From Gammaproteobacteria bacterium (GTDB taxonomy: Bacteria; Pseudomonadota; Gammaproteobacteria; Tenderiales; Tenderiaceae), in contig JALTMR010000204.1 in assembly GCA_027001525.1 (NCBI GenBank), positions 1-5,841 on the forward strand: 5,841 bases of DNA. Direction: 5' to 3'. The notes below the pieces were generated by a model that saw nothing but the letters and a program-made list of their open reading frames with translations, searched no databases and was not told the DNA's origin. Below, piece by piece: positions 1 to 5,841 of the stretch (positions within the stretch are counted from its first letter, which is position 1; the number at the start of each line of letters is the position of its first letter). The translations under genes and the position numbers were made by a program.

Positions 1-411
1 CTGCCCCACGAAGGGTGGGTGTTTTCACCCTACCTGCAACTTAGCCTGGCGCACTACGACCGCAACTACTGGCAGGGGGCGATCTCCTGGGGGCCGATTT
101 TTGCCGATGCCCAGTACCACAACTATTTCTATGGCGTGGAGGCGCGCTACGCCAGTGCCAATCGGCCGGCCTACCACAGCGCCGGTGGCTATGCCGGCCA
201 GCGGCTGACCTTCATACTCAAACGCAAGTGGGAGAATAAAATCATCTCCGCCTTCATCCGGCTCGACAGCCTCAACGGCGCGGTGTTTGAAGACAGCCCG
301 CTGGTGGCCTCAAAGAGCTACCACATCGCCGGCATCGCCGTGACCTGGATGATGGCAACATCGAAAGAGCGGGCGGGCACCCGGCAGGCGGACCCTGTCA
401 TATATCTGTAA
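1..411 (+). CDS. MipA/OmpV family outer-membrane protein, 3' part (5' end outside window)
   Basis: The last 136 codons of a gene that begins before the window; the frame is open from base 1 and ends at TAA 409-411. The translation shows typical C-terminal MipA/OmpV features: the YFYGVEARYASANRPAY segment, a GGYAGQRLTF strand, a conserved FIRLDSLNGAVFEDSPLV block, then a final strand YHIAGIAVTWMM. Family members are beta-barrel outer-membrane proteins. MipA was named as a scaffold linking the murein hydrolase MltA and a synthase in E. coli, but most homologues have no proven role, so only the fold is asserted here. Alternating aromatic and polar residues fit barrel strands. Oddly, about 18 residues follow the usual last strand (ATSKERAG to PVIYL), and the last codons lie inside a Pho box. 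No terminator follows, so transcription could run into phoB. Any other identity would need the missing N-terminal half. Confidence 0.85.
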   Translation: MPHEGWVFSPYLQLSLAHYDRNYWQGAISWGPIFADAQYHNYFYGVEARYASANRPAYHSAGGYAGQRLTFILKRKWENKIISAFIRLDSLNGAVFEDSPLVASKSYHIAGIAVTWMMATSKERAGTRQADPVIYL

Positions 412-412
412 C
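395..412 (+). promoter_or_regulatory. Pho box (PhoB binding site) of the phoBR promoter
   Basis: CTGTCATATATCTGTAAC matches the enterobacterial Pho box consensus CTGTCATAWAWCTGTMAY at all 18 positions: two 7-bp direct repeats (395-401, 406-412) on an 11-bp period with an AT-rich 4-bp spacer. PhoB~P binds such repeats head to tail and replaces the need for a -35 element. The site overlaps the last codons and TAA stop of the upstream mipA-like gene and lies 54 bp before the phoB start. It indicates positive autoregulation of phoBR. Confidence 0.9.
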
Positions 413-422
413 ACTGATGCAG

Positions 423-428
423 TCTAAT
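423..428 (+). promoter_or_regulatory. -10 element of the Pho-regulated phoB promoter
   Basis: TCTAAT matches the sigma-70 consensus TATAAT at 5 of 6 positions. It begins 10 bp after the end of the Pho box, the spacing expected at PhoB-activated promoters, where the box stands in for the -35. The hexamer at the usual -35 position (400-405, ATATAT) is not consensus, consistent with activator dependence. Transcription should start near 435, leaving a leader of about 30 nt. Confidence 0.65.
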
Positions 429-434
429 GCGGAC

Positions 435-470
435 ATGAATATGACAACCCAGCGACAGCCACCATTATGA
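435..470 (+). other. Possible 11-codon upstream ORF ending on the phoB start (ATGA overlap)
   Basis: ATG at 435 opens a short frame reading [11 protein letters not shown] and stopping at TGA 468-470, which overlaps the phoB ATG at 467-469. The predicted transcription start is at about the same place as this ATG, so the frame could be translated as a leaderless message and coupled to phoB, which lacks an obvious Shine-Dalgarno sequence. It has no Shine-Dalgarno sequence of its own and could easily be chance. Confidence 0.15.
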
Positions 471-1156
471 GTACGCGCATTTTAGTCGTAGAAGATGAAG
501 CCCCCATTCGGGAGATGCTCTGCTTCACCCTGCAACGCAATGACTTCGAACCCATTGAAGCGGCGGATGGCCGCGAAGCGCAGGCCAAAGTGATCGACAC
601 ACCGCCGGACCTGATTCTGCTCGACTGGATGCTGCCCGACATCAGCGGCATCGACCTGGCGCGACGCTTCAAAAAAGAAGAGGCCACTCGTGAACTGCCC
701 ATCATCATGCTCACCGCTCGCGCTGAAGAAGATGACAAGGTCAAAGGGTTTGATGTCGGCGTGGATGACTACGTCACCAAACCGTTCTCACCACGGGAAC
801 TGTCGGCCCGCATCAACGCGGTGCTGCGCCGCATCTCCCCCACCCACGGCAAGCCCAATCTCGCTGCCGGCCCGCTCTCCATCGACCTGCAGAGCCATCG
901 CGTCAGCGTTGACGACAACACCATTGAACTGGGGCCGACGGAATTTCGCCTGCTACAGTTTTTCATGAGCCACCCGGAGCGCGTCTACAGCCGCAGCCAA
1001 CTGCTGGATCAGGTCTGGGGCGGTAACGTCTACATTGAGGAGCGCACAGTGGACGTTCATATCCGCCGCCTGAGAAAGGCGCTGACAGGACATCACCTTG
1101 ACCGCTATATTCAAACTGTCAGAGGCGCTGGCTATCGCTTTTCCGTAAGAGATTGA
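467..1156 (+). CDS. phoB: Phosphate regulon response regulator PhoB
   Basis: 229 residues, the same length as E. coli PhoB. The N-terminal receiver domain (about 3-121) has the acidic pair E9/D10, phosphoacceptor D53 in [10 protein letters not shown], switch residue T83 in IIMLTAR, and K105 in VTKPF, all at the E. coli positions. The C-terminal OmpR/PhoB winged-helix domain (about 130-226) has [22 protein letters not shown] and a recognition helix around [14 protein letters not shown] (193-206), then the wing GAGYRF near the end. PhoB is phosphorylated by PhoR when phosphate is scarce, and binds Pho boxes in the cytoplasm to activate phosphate-uptake genes. The ATG at 467 gives full family length, although no good Shine-Dalgarno precedes it. 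The gene is preceded by a perfect Pho box and followed after 3 bp by phoR. No other OmpR-type regulator fits as well, given the residue-level match and the neighbours. Confidence 0.97.
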   Translation: MSTRILVVEDEAPIREMLCFTLQRNDFEPIEAADGREAQAKVIDTPPDLILLDWMLPDISGIDLARRFKKEEATRELPIIMLTARAEEDDKVKGFDVGVDDYVTKPFSPRELSARINAVLRRISPTHGKPNLAAGPLSIDLQSHRVSVDDNTIELGPTEFRLLQFFMSHPERVYSRSQLLDQVWGGNVYIEERTVDVHIRRLRKALTGHHLDRYIQTVRGAGYRFSVRD

Positions 1157-1159
1157 GAT

Positions 1160-2470
1160 GTGAATAATCCCTGGACAACTGAGCTGTGGCGTTTAACGGC
1201 GGTGATCGCCCTGGCACTTCTGGCCGGCAGCCTGACTCAGGCCACCACTCTATTACTGATTATCGCCCTCAGCCTCTACATCCTCTGGCACCTCTACCAC
1301 CTGCGCCAGCTCTATAACTGGCTCAACGCCAAAGGGAAGTTCCACCCCCCCACCGGACGAGGCCTGTGGCGCGAAGTGTTTGACCAGCTCTACCATCTTC
1401 AGAAACGTAATCGCAACCGCAAGAAAAAGCTGGCACGCTTCCTCAACCGTTTCCAGGAATCCACCGCCGCCATGCCTGATGCCACCGTGGTGCTGGATGC
1501 CCAGTGGCAGATCCAGTGGATCAACTCCGCCGCCCGCGACCTGTTGGGGCTCAGACCAAAAAAGGATGCCGGCCAATACATTACCAATCTGCTGCGCCAG
1601 CCCGCCTTCAAACACTACATCGAGCAGGCGGCGTTCCAGCAGCCGCTGGAGATTCACGCCCCCGCTGATGACACCGTGCAGCTCTCGATCCGCATCATTC
1701 CCTACGGCAAAAAACAGCACCTGCTAGTGGCGCGGGACATCACCCGCCTGACCCAGCTCGAACAGGTACGGCGCGATTTTGTCGCCAACATCTCCCACGA
1801 ACTCCGCACCCCGCTGACCGTGCTCAATGGCTACCTGGAGACCATGCAAGACGATGACGACCCGGCCCTGGCCCCGTGGCAGCCGTCACTCAACCAGATG
1901 CACCAGCAGACCGGGCGAATGAAGAACATCGTCAACGACCTGCTGATGCTGTCACGCCTTGAATCCGGTGCCTCCCACCACAGCGCAACCGTATACATGG
2001 CCGCCATGCTGGCCACCATTCGGGAAGATGCCATCGCCCTCAGTGGCGACAAAAAACAGACCATCACACTCGACGCTGACCCCGGGCTGCAACTCAAAGG
2101 GAACGAAGGCGAACTGCACAGCGCCTTCTCCAACCTGGTCTTTAACGCTGTACGCTACACCCCCAGCGGTGGCCATATTACGATTCGCTGGCACAAGGAC
2201 AAACAGGGTGCCCACTTTGAAGTCAGTGATGACGGCATCGGCATTCCGCCCCAGAACATCCCCCGCCTGACCGAGCGCTTCTACCGCGTGGATGCCGGGC
2301 GCTCCCGAGACGAAGGCGGCACCGGGCTGGGGCTGGCCATTGTCAAACATGTGTTACAACGCCACCAGGCAACGCTGCTCATCAAAAGCGCCGTCAACAA
2401 AGGCAGCACCTTCAGCTGCCGCTTTCCCGCATCCACTGTCGTGCAGACACGACCTCGTGAGGATGATTAG
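1160..2470 (+). CDS. phoR: Phosphate regulon sensor histidine kinase PhoR
   Basis: 436 residues, close to E. coli PhoR (431). Two adjacent hydrophobic segments (about 11-24 and 28-46) with almost no periplasmic loop anchor it in the inner membrane. A basic linker and coil (about 60-100) lead to a PAS domain (about 100-195, PDATVVLDAQWQIQWINSAA onward). The HisKA domain carries phosphoacceptor H213 in FVANISHELRTPLT. The ATPase domain has the N box with N325 and N329 in SNLVFNAVRYTP, G1 DDGIGIP (357-363), an F box ERFYRVD, and G2 GGTGLGLAI (386-394), all intact. Having no large external domain, PhoR of this kind is thought to sense phosphate indirectly through the Pst transporter and PhoU, with the PAS domain as the contact. 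The start is GTG at 1160; the ATG two bases earlier runs straight into TGA. A purine-rich TAAGAG at 1146-1151 may serve as ribosome site. It is co-transcribed with phoB. Confidence 0.96.
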   Translation: MNNPWTTELWRLTAVIALALLAGSLTQATTLLLIIALSLYILWHLYHLRQLYNWLNAKGKFHPPTGRGLWREVFDQLYHLQKRNRNRKKKLARFLNRFQESTAAMPDATVVLDAQWQIQWINSAARDLLGLRPKKDAGQYITNLLRQPAFKHYIEQAAFQQPLEIHAPADDTVQLSIRIIPYGKKQHLLVARDITRLTQLEQVRRDFVANISHELRTPLTVLNGYLETMQDDDDPALAPWQPSLNQMHQQTGRMKNIVNDLLMLSRLESGASHHSATVYMAAMLATIREDAIALSGDKKQTITLDADPGLQLKGNEGELHSAFSNLVFNAVRYTPSGGHITIRWHKDKQGAHFEVSDDGIGIPPQNIPRLTERFYRVDAGRSRDEGGTGLGLAIVKHVLQRHQATLLIKSAVNKGSTFSCRFPASTVVQTRPREDD

Positions 2471-2474
2471 CTGC

Positions 2475-2492
2475 CCGTCATCAAACGGTCAT
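2475..2492 (+). promoter_or_regulatory. Pho box upstream of pstS
   Basis: CCGTCATCAAACGGTCAT contains two 7-bp direct repeats, CCGTCAT (2475-2481) and CGGTCAT (2486-2492), on the 11-bp period of a Pho box. It matches CTGTCATAWAWCTGTMAY at 15 of 18 positions. It begins 5 bp after the phoR stop codon and 93 bp before pstS, a gene that is a standard PhoB target. This argues that pstS has its own PhoB-driven promoter besides any read-through from phoBR. Confidence 0.8.
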
Positions 2493-2502
2493 ATTTCTCC
2501 CG

Positions 2503-2508
2503 CACAAT
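2503..2508 (+). promoter_or_regulatory. Candidate -10 element of the pstS promoter
   Basis: CACAAT matches TATAAT at 4 of 6 positions and begins exactly 10 bp after the Pho box, the same geometry as at the phoB promoter. The hexamer alone would not be convincing; its position is the main support. The predicted start near 2515 gives a leader of about 53 nt ending in AGAGGA at 2552-2557, a good Shine-Dalgarno 10 nt before the pstS ATG. Confidence 0.5.
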
Positions 2509-2567
2509 CACCGCCATCAAGATTCAAACCCACGACTATTCAAGACTAGCCAGAGGAACTCCCGACT

Positions 2568-3536
2568 ATGAAAACAGTGATCGCCTCAGTTGCCGCAGCA
2601 GGCCTGCTGCTGACATCAGCCACATCATTTGCCGATGCCAAACTGGACCCCAATCTGCCCGAATACCACAAAGCCAGCGGCGTCTCCGGCAACCTCTCCA
2701 GCGTGGGCTCGGACACCCTGGCCAACCTGATGACGCTGTGGGCGGAGGAGTTCAAACGCGCCTATCCCAACGTCAACATTCAGATCCAGGCGGCAGGCTC
2801 CTCCACCGCGCCCCCGGCGCTGACAGAGGGCACCGCCAACTTCGGCCCCATGAGCCGCAAGATGAAGAGCAAGGAGATTGAATCGTTCGAAAAACGTCAC
2901 GGCTACAAGCCCACCGCCATTCCCGTTGCCATCGACGCGCTGGCGGTCTACGTCCACAAAGACAACCCCATTAAGGGCATGACCATTCCCGAAGTGGATG
3001 CCGTCTTCTCCTCCACCCGCAAATGTGGCCTGAAAAAGAGCATCAACCGCTGGGGCGATCTGGGGCTGACCGGAGCATGGGCCAGCCGTGATGTGCAGCT
3101 GTTTGGCCGCAACTCCGTCTCCGGCACCTACGGCTACTTCAAGAAAAAGGCGCTTTGCAAAGGTGATTTCAAAAACACGGTGAACGAACAGCCAGGCTCA
3201 GCTTCAGTGGTCCAATCCGTCTCGGCCTCCATCAACAGCATTGGCTACTCCGGCATCGGTTATAAGACCTCCGGCGTCAAGGCCGTCCCGCTGGCCAAAA
3301 AAGCCGGCAAGCCCTTTGTGGCAGCCACGGCCGAAAACGCCATCAGCGGTAAATACCCGCTCTCGCGCTTTCTCTACGTTTACGTTAACAAGCAACCCAA
3401 CAAGCCACTCTCACCCATCGAGATCGAGTTCCTGAAGCTGGTGTTGTCCAAAACAGGCCAGGAGGTGGTCATCAAAGATGGTTATATCCCGCTGCCAGCC
3501 AAGGTTGTTGAAAAAGAGCTGAAGAAGTTGCACTAG
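2568..3536 (+). CDS. pstS: Periplasmic phosphate-binding protein PstS
   Basis: 322 residues. A Sec signal peptide occupies about 1-22 (basic MK start, hydrophobic core [12 protein letters not shown], likely cut after SFA), with no lipobox cysteine, so the product should be soluble in the periplasm. The mature protein is a PBP-like two-lobed binder. Phosphate-contact motifs are visible: VGSDTL (46-51), AAGSSTAP (75-82), D123 in [10 protein letters not shown], and [12 protein letters not shown] (180-191), which matches the arginine/serine/threonine loop of PstS. C153 and C197 could form a disulfide. It resembles the Pseudomonas-type PstS more than the E. coli protein. It captures inorganic phosphate for the PstCAB ABC importer, whose genes are not adjacent here. 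A strong Shine-Dalgarno (AGAGGA, 2552-2557) supports the ATG at 2568. A Pho box and -10 lie upstream and an intrinsic terminator follows, so it can be a single-gene transcript. A PstS-like paralogue with another role is possible but less likely. Confidence 0.94.
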   Translation: MKTVIASVAAAGLLLTSATSFADAKLDPNLPEYHKASGVSGNLSSVGSDTLANLMTLWAEEFKRAYPNVNIQIQAAGSSTAPPALTEGTANFGPMSRKMKSKEIESFEKRHGYKPTAIPVAIDALAVYVHKDNPIKGMTIPEVDAVFSSTRKCGLKKSINRWGDLGLTGAWASRDVQLFGRNSVSGTYGYFKKKALCKGDFKNTVNEQPGSASVVQSVSASINSIGYSGIGYKTSGVKAVPLAKKAGKPFVAATAENAISGKYPLSRFLYVYVNKQPNKPLSPIEIEFLKLVLSKTGQEVVIKDGYIPLPAKVVEKELKKLH

Positions 3537-3572
3537 CTATCGCTGTACCGCCCTCCCTGGGTAAGCAGAGGA

Positions 3573-3596
3573 GCCCCGCCGCGGCGGGGCTTTTTT
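3573..3596 (+). terminator. Intrinsic terminator after pstS
   Basis: A perfect GC stem, GCCCCGCC (3573-3580) and GGCGGGGC (3583-3590), is followed at once by six T (3591-3596). The central GCCGCGGC would open to a four-base loop, giving a 7-bp stem. There is no A-run on the upstream side, so it should work only on the + strand. It lies 36 bp after the pstS stop and separates the phosphate block from the channel block. Confidence 0.93.
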
Positions 3597-3602
3597 GCGT
3601 CA

Positions 3603-3626
3603 TTCAAACCCCGACAAGTGTTTGAA
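3603..3626. repeat. Inverted repeat upstream of the channel operon, possible operator
   Basis: TTCAAAC (3603-3609) and GTTTGAA (3620-3626) are perfect inverted 7-bp arms around a 10-bp spacer. The spacer contains the candidate -35 at 3611-3616, so a bound repressor would block it. The arms are AT-rich and no T-run follows directly, so this is not a second terminator. No regulator family is recognised for it, and a chance repeat is possible. Confidence 0.35.
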
Positions 3627-3638
3627 CCCTGCTAAACT
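3611..3638 (+). promoter_or_regulatory. Weak candidate sigma-70 promoter for the channel operon
   Basis: CCGACA (3611-3616) and TAAACT (3633-3638) each match the -35 and -10 consensus at 4 of 6 positions, with a 16-bp spacer. A promoter is expected here because a strong terminator lies just upstream and the next gene starts at 3676. The 139-bp gap (3537-3675) holds this, the terminator and the inverted repeat, and nothing else recognised. There is no Pho box. Confidence 0.3.
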
Positions 3639-3664
3639 GTTCTGAGTGCAGCGCAGATGATCAT

Positions 3665-3670
3665 GGGAGA
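3665..3670 (+). promoter_or_regulatory. Ribosome binding site that fixes the GTG start at 3676
   Basis: GGGAGA sits 5 nt before the GTG at 3676. Nearby ATG codons at 3657 and 3663 are in other frames; the one at 3663 stops after seven codons. This makes GTG the best start for the small membrane protein. Confidence 0.6.
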
Positions 3671-3675
3671 AGCGG

Positions 3676-4059
3676 GTGAATTTTGAGAAGGTGGTTTTCG
3701 GTTTTTTTATCGTTCTGGCACTGACCTTGAACTTCGGCTTTTTTCTCGGTGATATCGACAATCCCGATCACCATAACGTGTTTGAGCTCTTTGCGGCCCT
3801 GGTGGTCAGCCTTATCGCCACCGTACTCAAATTCGGCGAACGGACGCAGATCGGTGCCGTGCTTCTGGCCACCAGCCTGGTGGCCGATTTGCAGCTGATT
3901 GTGGCCGCCCTCATCTGGGGCATCGCCGTTCACGTCACCGACACGGGGTTAACCCCCAGCGTCATGAGCAGTATCGTCTCCCTCTCTGGCGGCGCACTGC
4001 TGGCCAACCTCACCTCTGTGACGCTGCTCATCGTTGAAATCATCACGCTGCGTCGCTGA
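3676..4059 (+). CDS. Small four-helix inner-membrane protein, probably DUF6394 family
   Basis: 127 residues and strongly hydrophobic. About four membrane segments can be seen: near 6-25 (VVFGFFIVLALTLNFGFFLG), 36-52 (ELFAALVVSLIATVLKF), 59-86 (QIGAVLLATSLVADLQLIVAALIWGIAV) and 102-123 (IVSLSGGALLANLTSVTLLIVE). A polar loop GDIDNPDHHNVFE lies between the first two and is rich in acidic residues and histidine. There is no signal peptide, catalytic motif or nucleotide-binding loop. From memory this resembles DUF6394, a family of unknown function often found beside ion-channel genes; that assignment was not checked. Its TGA shares one base with the ATG of the K+ channel gene (TGATG, 4057-4061), so the two are very likely translationally coupled. 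A role as channel partner or modulator is inference from that coupling alone. Base composition matches its neighbours. Confidence 0.8.
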   Translation: MNFEKVVFGFFIVLALTLNFGFFLGDIDNPDHHNVFELFAALVVSLIATVLKFGERTQIGAVLLATSLVADLQLIVAALIWGIAVHVTDTGLTPSVMSSIVSLSGGALLANLTSVTLLIVEIITLRR

Positions 4060-5828
4060 TGTCGGAGCGCTACCCCCGTCACGCCCTGCACCGGGTTTTA
4101 TCACTGGTGATGCGGCGCATGAGAGCGCCGCTGATCGTGCTGATCAGTGCCTACGCCATTGCCGTGCTCGGCATGGTGCTGGTGCCCGGTGTGGACGATC
4201 AGGGCAACGTCTGGCACATGGACTTTTTCCACGCCTTCTATTTCGCCAGCTACATGGCCACCACCATCGGTTTTGGTGAAATCCCGTACGAATTCTCCGA
4301 TGCCCAGCGCCTCTGGGCCACCATCTGCATCTACCTCAGCGTCATCTCCTGGCTCTATGCCATCGGTAAAATTCTTGGCTTGATGCAGGATCCGACCTTT
4401 CAGAAGGCGGTCACGGAAAACCACTTTCAGCGCCAGGTCAGGCGCATCAAGGAGCCCTTCTATCTGATTTGTGGCTACGGTGAAACGGGCACCCTGGTGG
4501 CGCAGGCGTTAACCCATCGGGGCCTGCGAGCAGTGGCTGTCGATATTCGCCAGGAACGTATCAATGACCTTTTGCTTAACGAACTTGAGCTTTTTGTCCC
4601 CGGCCTCTGCGGCAATGCCGGCGAACCGGAGAACCTGCGCGCCGCCGGGCTGGAGTCCCCCCACTGCGCCGCCGTCCTGGCACTGACCGACAGCGACAAC
4701 ATCAACCTCAAAGTGGCGATCACGGCCAAGCTGCTCAACCCCTCCGTGCGGGTGATCTGCCGGGCCGAGTCAGTGGCCACGCAGGACAACATGGCCTCCT
4801 TTGGCACCGAGCACATCATCAACCCCTTTGAGGCCTTTGCCGCCCAGCTGGCCATCGCCCTCCACTCACCCGACATGCATCTGGTCTTCGAATGGCTCAC
4901 CGACCTGCCCAAAACGCCGCTGGCAGAGCGCGAAAAGCCGCCTCACGGCCACTGGATCATCTGCGGTTATGGCCGCTTCGGCAAGGCCATCCACAAACAT
5001 CTTCTGGCAGAGGGGCTGCCCTGCACCATTATCGAGGCAGAGCCGGAAAAAGTGGGCTGTACCGGCCAGTGCATCAAAGGCCGGGGCACCCAGGCCACCA
5101 CGCTCAAAGAGGCGAATATTGATCAGGCGGTGGGCATCGTCGCCGGCACGGATAACGACACGGACAATCTATCCATCCTGATGACCGCCAGCGACCTCCA
5201 CCCGAACATCTACACCGTGGCGCGGCAAAACACGCACAGCAATGACATCATCTTCAAGGCGGCGGAGATCGACCTGGTAATGCAGCACGCCAACATCCTG
5301 ACCCTGAAGATTCTGGCCCTGGTCACCGCCCCGTTACTGAGTGATTTTCTGCGCCTGGCGCGCCGCAACAGTAACGACTGGGCCGAGGAGACGTTAGATA
5401 AATTGCGCCCCATTGCCGATGGCGTCGTCCCCGATATCTGGGCCATCGACATATCGGAACAGACCACCCCGACGGTGATCCAGGCCCTGGCGCAGGGCAA
5501 AGACATCCGCCTCGGCCATATCATCACAGATCCACGCGATCGCGATCACCGCCTCAGCTGTCTGCCGCTGCTGCTCAAACGCCAGGGCCAGCACACCCTG
5601 CTGCCCTCCTACAGAGAGCCGCTGCACAGAGGCGACCAACTGCTGTTCTGCGGCCGCTGGGGCATTCAGCAGTTTATGGGCTGGACACTCAATAACATCA
5701 ACGTGTTGCACTACATCGAAACCGGCATCAGTCGCCCGGATGGCCTGCTCTGGCGCAAAATAATCAAACACGAGGACAAAGCCCGCTGGCCCAAGGCCAT
5801 TGACGAGCGAAACACGCCAAGATCGTAG
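4059..5828 (+). CDS. Two-TM potassium channel with tandem RCK/TrkA-N domains
   Basis: 589 residues. M1 spans about 24-43; the pore helix runs through HMDFFHAFYFASYMA; the selectivity filter is TTIGFGE (68-74); M2 spans about 84-108. Next comes RCK1, a Rossmann domain with the dinucleotide loop ICGYGETG (137-144) and acidic D162 ending the second strand. RCK2 has IICGYGRFG (300-308) and E326 at the matching position. The C-terminal part (about 440-550) resembles a TrkA-C/RCK-C region, with GDQLLFCGR near its end. Such proteins form tetrameric K+ channels in the inner membrane whose RCK ring opens or closes the pore on binding nucleotides or ions. Tandem RCK domains in one chain are known from GsuK of Geobacter and from eukaryotic Slo channels. 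The filter has GFG instead of the commoner GYG. The ATG overlaps the upstream stop codon. The ligand cannot be told from sequence. A pure TrkA subunit is excluded by the pore region. Confidence 0.92.
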   Translation: MSERYPRHALHRVLSLVMRRMRAPLIVLISAYAIAVLGMVLVPGVDDQGNVWHMDFFHAFYFASYMATTIGFGEIPYEFSDAQRLWATICIYLSVISWLYAIGKILGLMQDPTFQKAVTENHFQRQVRRIKEPFYLICGYGETGTLVAQALTHRGLRAVAVDIRQERINDLLLNELELFVPGLCGNAGEPENLRAAGLESPHCAAVLALTDSDNINLKVAITAKLLNPSVRVICRAESVATQDNMASFGTEHIINPFEAFAAQLAIALHSPDMHLVFEWLTDLPKTPLAEREKPPHGHWIICGYGRFGKAIHKHLLAEGLPCTIIEAEPEKVGCTGQCIKGRGTQATTLKEANIDQAVGIVAGTDNDTDNLSILMTASDLHPNIYTVARQNTHSNDIIFKAAEIDLVMQHANILTLKILALVTAPLLSDFLRLARRNSNDWAEETLDKLRPIADGVVPDIWAIDISEQTTPTVIQALAQGKDIRLGHIITDPRDRDHRLSCLPLLLKRQGQHTLLPSYREPLHRGDQLLFCGRWGIQQFMGWTLNNINVLHYIETGISRPDGLLWRKIIKHEDKARWPKAIDERNTPRS

Positions 5829-5841
5829 CCCTTACCACGAG

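Noticed and set aside
371..384. GC-rich CGGG/CCCG hairpin near the end of the mipA-like gene
   Set aside because: Only a 4-bp stem, inside coding sequence and with no T-run, so it is not a terminator.
1253..1720. Long antisense open frames opposite phoR, and similarly at 1952-2350 and 5394-5771
   Set aside because: The + strand genes are unambiguous family members. The antisense frames give no recognisable domain and are expected in GC-rich coding DNA.
2522..2531. ATTCAAACCC occurs here and again at 3602-3611, both upstream of genes
   Set aside because: A shared 10-mer is expected by chance several times in a window of this size, and the surrounding bases do not align.
3626..3643. CTG-containing words before the channel operon that resemble half Pho boxes
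   Set aside because: CTGCTAA and CTGTTCT are 8 bp apart rather than 11, and neither matches the 7-bp unit well.
5535..5544. Palindrome CGCGATCGCG
   Set aside because: It is a single copy explained by Asp and Arg codons in the channel gene; no array or intergenic position supports a function.

Overview
This window looks like chromosomal DNA from a moderately GC-rich gammaproteobacterium. The encoded PhoB has the key residues and numbering of the E. coli protein. The PstS is of the Pseudomonas-like type (mature start near [26 protein letters not shown]). Regulatory DNA matches the enterobacterial Pho box consensus. The genus cannot be fixed from sequence alone. All genes are on the + strand, packed tightly, and none looks broken or recently acquired.

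Layout. (1) 1-411 is the 3' end of a MipA/OmpV-family outer-membrane protein gene. (2) 395-470 is a compact phosphate-regulated promoter: a perfect 18-bp Pho box overlapping the mipA stop codon, then a -10 at 423-428. (3) 467-2470 is phoB-phoR, a two-gene operon with a 3-bp gap, encoding the phosphate-starvation response regulator and its membrane histidine kinase. (4) 2471-2567 is a second Pho promoter with the same box-to-(-10) spacing, driving (5) pstS, 2568-3536, the periplasmic phosphate-binding protein. This gene is closed by a strong intrinsic terminator at 3573-3596. (6) 3597-3675 is a short intergenic region with an inverted repeat and a weak candidate promoter. (7) 3676-4059 encodes a small four-helix membrane protein, probably DUF6394. 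Its stop codon overlaps the start of (8) 4059-5828, a two-TM potassium channel with tandem RCK (TrkA-N type) domains.

How the parts work together. The first block is a self-amplifying phosphate-starvation module. PhoR phosphorylates PhoB, and PhoB~P should bind both Pho boxes to raise phoBR itself and pstS. The PstCAB permease and PhoU are not in the window and must lie elsewhere or be replaced. The second block, insulated by the terminator, is a translationally coupled membrane pair in which the small protein may assist or modulate the K+ channel; that role is inference. No mobile element, CRISPR array, tRNA or rRNA was seen. I found no clearly novel large system. The least-characterised item is the small membrane protein plus tandem-RCK channel pair, and the most distinctive regulatory item is the Pho box embedded in the end of the upstream coding sequence.
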